A stretch of 7,101 nucleotides of DNA from Desulfobacula sp. (GCA_023139225.1 JAGLNZ010000393.1:1-7101); one strand, 5' to 3'; shown: positions 1-5,691, numbered from the stretch's first letter. Translations and numbers: made by a program. Notes: generated by a model not told the origin, from the letters alone.

Positions 1-45
1 AGTAGTTTTCTTTGCAGTAGCTTTCTTTGCAGTAGCTTTCTTTGC
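1..45 (-). repeat. 15-bp tandem repeat inside rpoD
   Basis: Three head-to-tail copies of a 15-base unit (plus strand agtagctttctttgc) occupy 1-15, 16-30 and 31-45, with one mismatch in the first copy (position 6). The array may continue past the window edge. The period is a multiple of three, so each copy adds five residues (A-T-A-K-K type) without breaking the rpoD frame. Identity at the nucleotide level, not only the protein level, suggests recent duplication by slippage. Confidence 0.9.
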
Positions 46-273
46 AGTCTTTTTTATTTTTTCCTTTTCCTTATCCACAAGCTTAATCCCAAGCTTTTTA
101 ATTTGTATTACTATATCTTCAATCTGATCCAATGATTTTAAATCATCAGATATTGCATCATTAATTTCGGCAAACGAGAGAGAACCTGTTTTTTCCCCTT
201 TGTTAATAAGTTTTTGTAATTCTTTCTTACTAATCACCATATTCTCTCCAGACTTATTTGTCTTACCTGCCAT
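1..273 (-). CDS. rpoD: RNA polymerase primary sigma factor RpoD, N-terminal part (runs off window)
   Basis: These are the first 91 codons of a gene that continues beyond the left edge. The protein starts MAGKTNKSGENMVISKKEL and goes on with QKLINKGEKTGSLSFAEIN and a 'DDLKSLDQIEDIV' helix. This is the pattern of sigma-70 region 1.1, the acidic/helical domain that keeps free primary sigma factor off DNA. It then becomes a Lys/Ala/Thr tract (K-K-A-T-A repeated), probably the flexible linker before region 1.2. The ATG at 271-273 has a GGGAG ribosome binding site (281-285) with a 7-base gap. The stop codon of dnaG lies only 27 bp upstream, so the two are very likely co-transcribed, as in the dnaG-rpoD macromolecular synthesis operon. 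Core regions 2-4 are not visible, so the call rests on the N-terminal domain and on context. Confidence 0.88.
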   Translation of the reverse strand, partial: MAGKTNKSGENMVISKKELQKLINKGEKTGSLSFAEINDAISDDLKSLDQIEDIVIQIKKLGIKLVDKEKEKIKKTAKKATAKKATAKKTT

Positions 274-300
274 AAAATGCCTCCCAAAGGCGTAAAGTTA

Positions 301-2070
301 TTACCGATTTTGCAATTGCTGAATTTCTGCCTGCTTTTGCTTTAAAAGCTCCATCAATTCAGAATCACAGCCCTTTTCCGCACTTATTATTTTACTTGTT
401 AAAGTGTTTTCTTTTCTTTTTCTTACTCTAATAATTCTATTTATAATAGACCGAGCCGTCTGATGAACATCTTGTTCTGAAAAAAAACTATTCATAGCAT
501 AAGAAGCTATAAGCTCTTGGTCCTCATTATTTGCTATTCTTGCCATAACATTTGTAATGAAGGCTTTTTTGCAAGGATCCACGCTTATTATTTTCTTCCC
601 AATGTGCTTTAGCTTTTCAGAATAAAAATATTCTAAAACCTCGGAATTTTTAATCTCATCTATAATTTCAGGGCAATTGAGCATCATGGAAATCATCTGT
701 TCTTCTCTTCGATCAGATTCGGGTTTTTCTTCATCTTTTTTTTCATCAATCCAAGATAACTTTTTCGTATTATGTTTCAAATACTGCTCCCTGACCTTTT
801 CCAGGACTGCTTTTTCATCTATATTCAAGTTTTCTGCAAGCTCTTTAATATATAAGGATCTCAACGCACTGTCCTGAATCAAACTTAACTGCTGTTTCAT
901 GTCATCTAAAATTCTGATTCGGCCTTCCACAGAAAGCCCATGGCTGTCAATGGAGACCTGCAAGAGAAATTGCATAATCGTTTTGGCATTTGAAGCAAGG
1001 GCATTGAATGCTTCCGGCCCATGTTTTACCATATAGGAATCCGGATCATTGCCTTCCGGGAGTACAAGAATTCTTGTATCAACCCCCTCTTTCATGAAAA
1101 TCTTAATACTTCTTTTTGCTGCATTGATTCCAGCGGCATCAGAGTCAAAAACAAGTACCATTTTTGCAGCATAGCCTTTAAGTATCCTTACATGATCAGG
1201 TGTTAATGCGGTACCAAGACTTGCTACAGTATTTTTAATACCGTGCTGATAGAGTGATAAAAAGTCAAAATATCCTTCAACAATGTAAACAAGTCCTTCC
1301 TGCCTGCAGAATTGTTTTGCTGCATGAAGGCCGTAAAGTATACGGCTTTTGTTATATACAGGTGTTTCAGGGGAATTCATATATTTTGGCATGGCATCAT
1401 CCATCACCCTGCCGCCAAAACCTGCCACCTGCATATTTATATCAAAAATTGGAAACATGATCCTGTTTCTAAACCTGTCATAATATCCGTTTTTTTGTTT
1501 TCTTTCCAAAATCAAACCGCATTGAACTGCAATATTTTTAGAAATTTTCTGTTCTTTTAATACCTTAACAATGGTGTCCCAATTATCTATAGAAAAACCA
1601 AGCCTGAACTGCTCAATAGTATCTTCTGAAATACCTCTTTGTTTTAGATATTTTTCAGCTTTTTCCCCTTTGTTTAAATTTTTCAACCCATCAAAATAAA
1701 CCCCCATAATCGTTTTGTTTAACCTAAACAAACTCTCTTTGAGATGGAGCTCTCTTCTTTTTGAAGGGTTAATTTCTTTAGTTTCAATAGTTATATTATA
1801 CTTACGAGCCACCATTTTTGCAGCCTCGGGAAAAGTAATCCCGTGATATTTCATGATAAAGGACAATACATTTCCACCCGCACTGCAGCCAAAACAATGA
1901 AAAATCTGTTTACTTGCATTTACAGAAAAAGATGGGGTCTTTTCAGAATGAAATGGGCATAAACCAAAAAAGTTTCTACCGGATTTTTTTAAAATAACGG
2001 ATTCTGAAATAATATCAACAATATCTGAAGTATTTAAAATTTCTGAAATTTTTTCTTCAGGAATATACAT
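301..2070 (-). CDS. dnaG: DNA primase DnaG
   Basis: This primase of 589 aa makes RNA primers at the replication fork and is recruited by the replicative helicase DnaB. The N-terminal CHC2 zinc-binding domain has ligands C38, H41, C59 and C62. The RNA polymerase core carries the basic motif RNRIMFPI (202-209) and 'AGFGGR' (216-221). The TOPRIM segment has E265 in EGYFD, D309 and D311 in DSDAAG, and a later acidic pair D342/D344. These match the expected metal-binding acidic residues of bacterial primases. Residues from about 455 to 589 form a divergent helical C-terminal domain, expected to bind DnaB. Length is normal for the family and all key residues are present. The start ATG (2068-2070) begins MYIPEEKI, matching the usual primase N-terminus (I/IP-x-x-x-I-x-x-I). 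It is followed 27 bp downstream by rpoD and preceded by hisA 95 bp upstream. Confidence 0.97.
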   Translation of the reverse strand: MYIPEEKISEILNTSDIVDIISESVILKKSGRNFFGLCPFHSEKTPSFSVNASKQIFHCFGCSAGGNVLSFIMKYHGITFPEAAKMVARKYNITIETKEINPSKRRELHLKESLFRLNKTIMGVYFDGLKNLNKGEKAEKYLKQRGISEDTIEQFRLGFSIDNWDTIVKVLKEQKISKNIAVQCGLILERKQKNGYYDRFRNRIMFPIFDINMQVAGFGGRVMDDAMPKYMNSPETPVYNKSRILYGLHAAKQFCRQEGLVYIVEGYFDFLSLYQHGIKNTVASLGTALTPDHVRILKGYAAKMVLVFDSDAAGINAAKRSIKIFMKEGVDTRILVLPEGNDPDSYMVKHGPEAFNALASNAKTIMQFLLQVSIDSHGLSVEGRIRILDDMKQQLSLIQDSALRSLYIKELAENLNIDEKAVLEKVREQYLKHNTKKLSWIDEKKDEEKPESDRREEQMISMMLNCPEIIDEIKNSEVLEYFYSEKLKHIGKKIISVDPCKKAFITNVMARIANNEDQELIASYAMNSFFSEQDVHQTARSIINRIIRVRKRKENTLTSKIISAEKGCDSELMELLKQKQAEIQQLQNR

Positions 2071-2090
2071 CTTGGTGGTGCTGACTCCAA
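2071..2090 (-). promoter_or_regulatory. dnaG ribosome binding site in a possible small hairpin
   Basis: The only Shine-Dalgarno-like sequence before dnaG is GGAGTC (2083-2088), 12 bases from the ATG, which is longer than usual. The same bases can pair: TTGGAG (2085-2090) against CACCAA (2072-2077), with one A-A mismatch and a 7-base loop. Such a hairpin would hide the site. The stem is short, so this is only a suggestion that primase translation is kept low. No convincing sigma-70 promoter was found in 2091-2165: a TTGACA at 2138-2143 has no good -10 at the right distance. Confidence 0.3.
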
Positions 2091-2144
2091 AATTTAACGG
2101 TTATGCAAGTAAAATAAGCTAACTATTTAAAATCACATGTCAAT

Positions 2145-2164
2145 AATTATCTGTAAAGATAATT
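2145..2164 (-). other. AT-rich hairpin just after hisA
   Basis: A perfect 7-bp inverted repeat (AATTATC and GATAATT) with a 6-base loop begins two bases beyond the hisA stop codon. In the direction of hisA transcription it is not followed by a run of T, and the stem contains a single G-C pair, so it is a poor intrinsic terminator. It may mark the 3' end of the his message or act as a processing/stabilising stem between hisA and dnaG. Confidence 0.35.
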
Positions 2165-2165
2165 C

Positions 2166-2888
2166 TTATTTTGAAATCCCGATTGCCTCTTTTAAATCAA
2201 GGCTTCCTTCATAAAGGGCTTTTCCGGTTATAACTCCTGTCACACCTTTACTTTCAATTTCAAGAAGATTTTTAATGTCCTGAATAGTACTGACACCGCC
2301 GGATGCCACAATGGGTATTGAAACAGCATCAGCCAAAGCTGCTGTTTCTTCAATATTGGGACCGGTCTGCATGCCGTCCCTGTGTATATCGGTAAAATTG
2401 ATTGCCGCAACTCCGCAGGACTCAAATTCTTTTGCCAGATCAATGGCGCGGGTCTCAGACGTCCGGCTCCATCCTTCAACCGCAACCATGCCGTTTCTTG
2501 CATCAATCCCAACAACAATTTTACCCTGAAAAAGTTTGCATGCATCTTTGACAAGCTCTGGATTATACAGGGCTTCACTTCCGATAATCACTTTTGAGAC
2601 GCCTGCATTAATATACATTTCAATGGTTTTCAGATCTCTGATTCCGCCGCCCACCTGTATTGGAACGTTTATCCCGGTCAAAATGTCGCGGATGGTCTTA
2701 AAGTTTTTTACTTGTTTGGCAAATGCACCATCAAGATCTATAACATGAATAAATGCAGCACCCTGGGCTTCCCATTGCTGAGCCATTTTTACAGGATCAT
2801 CAGAGTAATGGGTGGTATCTTCCATACGGCCCTGTAATAACCGAACACATTTGCCTTGTTTAATATCAACAGCAGGTATAATTATCAT
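2166..2888 (-). CDS. hisA: HisA, phosphoribosylformimino-5-aminoimidazole carboxamide ribotide isomerase
   Basis: A cytosolic (beta/alpha)8-barrel enzyme of histidine biosynthesis. It converts ProFAR to PRFAR by an Amadori rearrangement, the step just before HisF/HisH. At 240 aa it has the usual length. The N-terminus MIIIPAVDIKQGKCVRL carries the catalytic D8. The second catalytic aspartate is D129 in VGIDA. Phosphate-binding loops are GGGIR (80-84) and SGGV (196-199), followed by 'ITGKALYEG' near the C-terminus. DLDGA (51-55) and the HRDG segment (169-172) are also typical; VDIKQGKCVRL and EGWSRTS (138-144) favour HisA over its paralogue HisF. The ATG at 2886-2888 is fixed by the conserved N-terminus, but it has no clear Shine-Dalgarno sequence (upstream GTGAAAGTCA). 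It lies 55 bp downstream of hisB and probably shares its promoter. No hisH lies between them. Confidence 0.97.
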   Translation of the reverse strand: MIIIPAVDIKQGKCVRLLQGRMEDTTHYSDDPVKMAQQWEAQGAAFIHVIDLDGAFAKQVKNFKTIRDILTGINVPIQVGGGIRDLKTIEMYINAGVSKVIIGSEALYNPELVKDACKLFQGKIVVGIDARNGMVAVEGWSRTSETRAIDLAKEFESCGVAAINFTDIHRDGMQTGPNIEETAALADAVSIPIVASGGVSTIQDIKNLLEIESKGVTGVITGKALYEGSLDLKEAIGISK

Positions 2889-2943
2889 TGACTTTCACTA
2901 TAATTTTTTAAATTTATTGACCATTTGGTATGTGTAACAATTT

Positions 2944-3531
2944 TTAAAGAGTTCCTTTGCTGGACAGAGCACCGCTAATATTTTTATCAATTCTGGTGGC
3001 CATATGCAACGCCTTTCCAAGCGCCTTGAAAATTGATTCAAGGACATGATGTTCATTTGCACCATAATAAGAATTAATATGAAGATTAAATGCCCCTTGG
3101 ATGCAAAATGCCTGAAAAAATTCTTTGGCAAGGCAGGCATCGAATTTTCCTTTTACGCTAAGATTATCCGGAAAATTGTAGACAAGATAGGGCCTGTTTG
3201 ACAGATCTATAGTAACCCTTGACAAAGCCTCATCCATAGGGACACAGCTGTCTCCAAACCGAACAATTCTCTTTTTATTTTCAAGCGCCTTTGACAGTGT
3301 TTGACCAAGGACTAGTCCTATATCCTCTACAGTATGATGATAATCAACTTCAAGATCTCCTTTGGCATCAATCTTGAGATCAAAAAAACCATGAACGCAA
3401 AAAGCTGTAAGCATATGATCAAAAAATGGGATTCCGGTTGAAATATCAACCTTGCCTGAACCGTCTATATCAAAACAAATATTTATTTGGGTCTCTTTTG
3501 TTTTCCGGGAAACGCTTGCCTTCCGATCCAT
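2944..3531 (-). CDS. hisB: HisB, imidazoleglycerol-phosphate dehydratase
   Basis: This enzyme dehydrates imidazole glycerol phosphate to imidazole acetol phosphate in histidine biosynthesis and works as a Mn-containing 24-mer in the family. The protein has 195 aa, the length of the monofunctional dehydratase, with no fused phosphatase domain. Visible metal-site motifs are FFDHML (36-41), YHHTVEDIG (64-72) and NEHHVLES (159-166). RFGD-x5-MDEALS (91-104) and 'SNRPY' (111-115) are also typical. The frame stays open upstream to a TTG at 3553-3555, which has no ribosome binding site. I chose the ATG at 3529-3531 because AAGGA (3538-3542) lies 6 bases before it and the resulting N-terminus (MDRKASVSRKTKET) fits the family. 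It is the first gene of the his-dnaG-rpoD run and has its own promoter. Confidence 0.96.
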   Translation of the reverse strand: MDRKASVSRKTKETQINICFDIDGSGKVDISTGIPFFDHMLTAFCVHGFFDLKIDAKGDLEVDYHHTVEDIGLVLGQTLSKALENKKRIVRFGDSCVPMDEALSRVTIDLSNRPYLVYNFPDNLSVKGKFDACLAKEFFQAFCIQGAFNLHINSYYGANEHHVLESIFKALGKALHMATRIDKNISGALSSKGTL

Positions 3532-3607
3532 AAAAAATCCTTGAATTCCAGTCAATTTTGTATTAACCAGCTCATATAATTAAAAATCCAAAAAAACCGA
3601 ATCTTTT

Positions 3608-3636
3608 AATATATATAAATCAAAGTTTTTTGTCAA
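3608..3636 (-). promoter_or_regulatory. Sigma-70-type promoter for hisB
   Basis: On the minus strand a perfect -35 box TTGACA (3631-3636) is followed after exactly 17 bases by TATATT (3608-3613), five of six matches to the -10 consensus. The predicted transcription start is near 3601, which leaves a leader of about 70 bases before the hisB ATG. I see no histidine-rich leader peptide or attenuator stem in it. This is the strongest sigma-70 promoter in the window and could drive hisB, hisA and possibly dnaG-rpoD. Confidence 0.75.
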
Positions 3637-3661
3637 ATATTATTTTGCTGAAAAATTCTTA

Positions 3662-3690
3662 TTGCAATGATAATCTTTTATAAATATAAT
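3662..3690 (+). promoter_or_regulatory. Sigma-70-type promoter for the SprA-related gene
   Basis: TTGCAA (3662-3667, four of six matches to the -35 consensus) is followed after 17 bases by a perfect TATAAT (3685-3690). The predicted start is near 3697, about 44 bases before the ATG at 3741. It is arranged back to back with the hisB promoter: 25 bp separate the two -35 boxes. Confidence 0.65.
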
Positions 3691-3711
3691 AGGTTAATAT
3701 CAATAAATAGT

Positions 3712-3723
3712 AATGATATCATT
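3712..3723. promoter_or_regulatory. 12-bp perfect palindrome in the leader of the SprA-related gene
   Basis: AATGATATCATT is a perfect palindrome located about 15 bases downstream of the predicted transcription start and 17 bases before the ATG. Its position would suit a repressor operator for the plus-strand gene. No regulator is encoded nearby, and in AT-rich DNA a 12-bp palindrome can arise by chance. Confidence 0.3.
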
Positions 3724-3740
3724 CATAGGAACTATGGGAA

Positions 3741-4460
3741 ATGAATGTTTCAAACATAAACAATTATCAATCAGGTTTTATTTATAATCCTGTTGCAAAA
3801 ACAAACCCCCTTGATACTGATCCCTTTACCAAAAACCCCCAGGCTTTCAACCCAATAGTCGGCACCAACTCTTTGGAACCGGTTGCTAAAACTTCGGAAA
3901 CCGGCAAAAATACAGAAAACAATAATCAATCAAATCCCCAAAACACCGAAACACAAACCGAATCCAAATCCAACAGTGTTAATGGCCAACAACTGACCCA
4001 GGCAGAACTACAGCTTCTTGAAGAACTTAAAATAATTGACGCCGAAGTCAGGCGGCATGAAATGGCCCATATTGCAACCGGTGGGAGATATATTACTTCA
4101 GGAGCCAACTTTACGTACAAACGCGGACCGGATGGAAAAAACTATGCTGTCGGAGGTGAAGTCAGCATTGATACATCTCCTGTTCCAGGTGACCCTCAGG
4201 CCACACTCCAGAAAATGCGACAGGTAAAGAATGCCGCTCTTGCACCTGCCAACCCCTCCTCTCAAGATCTGAGAGTGGCATCAAAAGCGACATCGAACGC
4301 ATCCAAAGCCCTTTCAGACCTCATGATATCACAGATAAAAGAGCGGACAGAATCCAATGGTAACAAAGCATTTGGCGGTCTTAAAAAAGCCACTGATTCA
4401 TATGAGAGGGTAAACAATCTGCCCGAAGATGATACGTCATCTTTCCGAATTGCTGTTTAG
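3741..4460 (+). CDS. SprA-related family putative metalloprotease-like protein
   Basis: A protein of 239 aa that I recognise as the SprA-related family (also annotated as putative metalloprotease, CJM1_0395 type); its biological role is not established. The first 80 residues are low-complexity and rich in N, T, S, P and Q, with no signal peptide or membrane segment. An alpha-helical stretch (Q84-D100) leads into RRHEMAH (104-110), an HExxH zinc-protease-type motif. Conserved family blocks follow: 'GGRYITSGANFTYKRGPDGK' region (114-133), YAVGGEVSIDTSPVPGDP (135-152), then the helical QKMRQVKNAALAPANPS segment (157-173). E140 in GGEV could be a third metal ligand, but that is a guess. The ATG at 3741 has AGGA (3727-3730) ten bases upstream. 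It has its own promoter and converges with the hydrolase gene, so it appears to be a single-gene unit. Confidence 0.85.
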   Translation: MNVSNINNYQSGFIYNPVAKTNPLDTDPFTKNPQAFNPIVGTNSLEPVAKTSETGKNTENNNQSNPQNTETQTESKSNSVNGQQLTQAELQLLEELKIIDAEVRRHEMAHIATGGRYITSGANFTYKRGPDGKNYAVGGEVSIDTSPVPGDPQATLQKMRQVKNAALAPANPSSQDLRVASKATSNASKALSDLMISQIKERTESNGNKAFGGLKKATDSYERVNNLPEDDTSSFRIAV

Positions 4461-4483
4461 ATGCTGCCAAATATTTTACAACC

Positions 4484-5023
4484 CTATTTAATCAGCTTAA
4501 TTATCTGTTTAAATTTATCGCCCTGTGCTGCCCGCAGCAATTCAAAGAATACCATTTCAACGCAGGTAGCCTGTCCGCCCGACTGAATAATTCTTTGAAT
4601 ACCAATCTCTTTATTCTCTTTGGTTCTGGAAGACACGCAATCTGAAACAACCTGAACCTCGCACCCTTGATTGATCAAGTCATATCCGGTTTGAAAAACA
4701 CAAATATGTGTTTCAATTCCGGTCAAAAGCACTTGAGTCCTTCCGGCTTTTTTAAATTTATCCATAAATTGTGGTTCACCACAGCATGAGAATGAAAATT
4801 TTTCAATGGGTTCCTCCCCGGTCAAATATTTGGAAACCGCTTCAGTGGTAGGGCCTAAATTCTTTGGGATCTGTTCCATCCATATAATTGGCACACCAAG
4901 AATTTTCATACCTTGAATCAGAGCCCCAAGTGATTTAAACATTTTTCCCTTTTCATACATTAACTGAGCCAATTGTCCCTGGACATCAATCAACAGCATA
5001 ACGGTCTTATCAATAGCAAACAT
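4484..5023 (-). CDS. Isochorismatase-family cysteine hydrolase
   Basis: A cytosolic alpha/beta hydrolase of the isochorismatase-like (nicotinamidase/YcaC) superfamily. The substrate cannot be told from sequence. Numbering from the first of two ATG codons (5024-5026), the catalytic triad is D14 (LLIDVQ), K76 (EKFSFS) and C109 in the motif GIETHICV (103-110). The conserved 'GCEVQVVSDCVSSR' block (121-134) follows. At 179-180 aa the protein is one compact domain, which fits the short YcaC-like members. Two ATG codons stand in tandem after AAGGAGGG (5027-5034). The outer ATG is practically touching this ribosome binding site, while the inner one (5021-5023) has a more usable gap of 4 bases, so I place the start there. 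The stop lies 23 bp from the stop of the convergent SprA-related gene, with no terminator hairpin between. Confidence 0.9.
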   Translation of the reverse strand: MFAIDKTVMLLIDVQGQLAQLMYEKGKMFKSLGALIQGMKILGVPIIWMEQIPKNLGPTTEAVSKYLTGEEPIEKFSFSCCGEPQFMDKFKKAGRTQVLLTGIETHICVFQTGYDLINQGCEVQVVSDCVSSRTKENKEIGIQRIIQSGGQATCVEMVFFELLRAAQGDKFKQIIKLIK

Positions 5024-5051
5024 CATCCCTCCTTTGACTATCTAATCATTT

Positions 5052-5068
5052 ATTACACAATTTGTAAT
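5052..5068. promoter_or_regulatory. Inverted repeat upstream of the isochorismatase-family gene
   Basis: ATTACA and TGTAAT form a perfect 6-bp inverted repeat around a 5-base centre (CAATT). It is centred about 37 bp before the hydrolase start. The size and spacing suit a dimeric regulator's operator. I could not define a good sigma-70 promoter for the hydrolase here, so the relation to transcription is a guess. Confidence 0.3.
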
Positions 5069-5166
5069 CCCTGCCGATTTTTGTTAACATTAAGACACAA
5101 AAAATAACGAAATAAACGGGTAATAAATTGGGATATTATTTTTTATGCTTAATAGTAACCATCTAA

Positions 5167-5192
5167 AACAAAGGGATTTATAATTCTTTGTT
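5167..5192. promoter_or_regulatory. Inverted repeat upstream of the sigma-54 promoter
   Basis: AACAAAG (5167-5173) and CTTTGTT (5186-5192) are a perfect 7-bp inverted repeat with a 12-base centre, extended by two possible G-U pairs in RNA. It ends 16 bp before the -24 box of the predicted sigma-54 promoter, so the promoter would not transcribe it. It could bind a regulator or architectural protein. It is T-rich on the right and might instead be a leftover terminator, but no plus-strand gene precedes it. Confidence 0.3.
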
Positions 5193-5208
5193 ATTTTCAA
5201 TACCCTTT

Positions 5209-5224
5209 TAGCACGGTTATTGCA
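5209..5224 (+). promoter_or_regulatory. Sigma-54 (RpoN) -24/-12 promoter
   Basis: TAGCACGGTTATTGCA matches the sigma-54 consensus TGGCACG-N4-TTGCW at every fixed position except the first G of the -24 GG, and the spacing is exact. The predicted transcription start is near 5235, about 29 bases before the ATG of the FlgC-like gene and 18 before its AGGAG site. Sigma-54 control of rod/hook genes is well known in many flagellated bacteria, which supports the reading. The altered G in the -24 box would probably weaken the promoter. Confidence 0.7.
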
Positions 5225-5263
5225 ATAAACTCTTTAACTAAATATTTTTTTTAGGAGTTAATT

Positions 5264-5617
5264 ATGGTTGCATCAATTCAAAGCAATATATCGGCCTTAC
5301 AGGCATTTTCAAAACAAATGGCGGTCAGTGCCAATAATGTTGCAAATGCCTTTTCCGATGATTTTAAAAAAAGCCGGGCAATAAACACAGAAGGGGAAAA
5401 CGGTCAGGTTAAAACGACCATCACAAAAATTAACACGCCGGGTCCGCTCGTCGAAGACCCTTTAAGTCAAACCGGAGAATTAAAAGAATTGTCCAACACT
5501 GACATTGCAGAAGAACTTGTAAACCAGATCATTGCCGAGCAAGGATTTAAGGCCAATGCCAAAGTCATTAAAACATACGAAGAAACCATAGGATCTCTTG
5601 TTGACCTATTAGGATAA
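5264..5617 (+). CDS. Short FlgC-like flagellar basal-body rod family protein
   Basis: A protein of 117 aa with both ends of the flagellar rod/hook family. The N-terminal helix 'IQSNISALQAFSKQMAVSAN' (5-24) runs into the ANNVAN signature (23-28). The C-terminal helix starts LSNTDIAEELVNQIIAEQGF (76-95) and ends KVIKTYEETIGSLVDLLG (100-117). Such paired helices form the coiled coils of rod, hook and hook-associated proteins. FlgC is the closest in size and layout, but it is usually about 130-150 aa and lies beside flgB and fliE; here neither neighbour is present. The middle (about 41-75) is short. There is no signal peptide, as expected for a type III-exported rod protein. AGGAG (5253-5257) lies 6 bases before the ATG, and a sigma-54 promoter lies just upstream. 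It may be a rod component encoded apart, or a paralogue of unknown function. Confidence 0.8.
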   Translation: MVASIQSNISALQAFSKQMAVSANNVANAFSDDFKKSRAINTEGENGQVKTTITKINTPGPLVEDPLSQTGELKELSNTDIAEELVNQIIAEQGFKANAKVIKTYEETIGSLVDLLG

Positions 5618-5662
5618 ACAAATGATAAGATCTCATACAGCCTCAATGCAAAGCTTGATACA

Positions 5663-5691
5663 GTGACTTTACACCCGTTAATCCGGGTCAC
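5663..5691 (+). other. GC-rich hairpin between the FlgC-like and NlpC/P60 genes
   Basis: ACCCG (5673-5677) pairs with CGGGT (5684-5688) around a 6-base loop. The stem can be extended by GTG (5663-5665) with CAC (5689-5691) if a 7-base bulge is allowed. It starts about 45 bases after the FlgC-like stop and is not followed by a T run. It may be a weak transcription end, or an RNA processing stem between the two genes. The remainder of 5618-5737 shows nothing I can name. Confidence 0.35.

Noticed and set aside
1..45. Short repeated units at the window edge as a CRISPR or regulatory array
   Set aside because: The copies are directly adjacent with no spacers and lie in the reading frame of rpoD, so they are a coding tandem repeat.
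2138..2143. TTGACA as the -35 box of a dnaG promoter
   Set aside because: At 16-18 bases downstream there is no -10-like hexamer; the nearest T/A-rich one (TTATTT) would need a 20-base spacer.
2145..2164. Intrinsic terminator of the his genes
   Set aside because: Stem is nearly all A-T and no T run follows in the direction of transcription; kept only as a hairpin.
2898..3140. Open frame of 80 codons on the minus strand within hisB
   Set aside because: It overlaps the well-supported hisB in another frame and resembles no known protein; the same applies to the other overlapping frames within dnaG, hisA, the SprA-related gene and the NlpC/P60 gene.
3532..3555. Longer hisB starting at TTG 3553-3555 (203 aa)
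   Set aside because: No ribosome binding site precedes the TTG, while the ATG at 3529-3531 has AAGGA at a 6-base gap and gives the usual family length.
3655..3667. TTGCA as the -12 element of a second sigma-54 promoter before the SprA-related gene
   Set aside because: The -24 position (3651-3656, AAAAAT) does not match at all, whereas a sigma-70 reading of the same bases works with 17-bp spacing.
4461..4483. Bidirectional terminator between the convergent SprA-related and hydrolase genes
   Set aside because: The 23 bp contain no inverted repeat.
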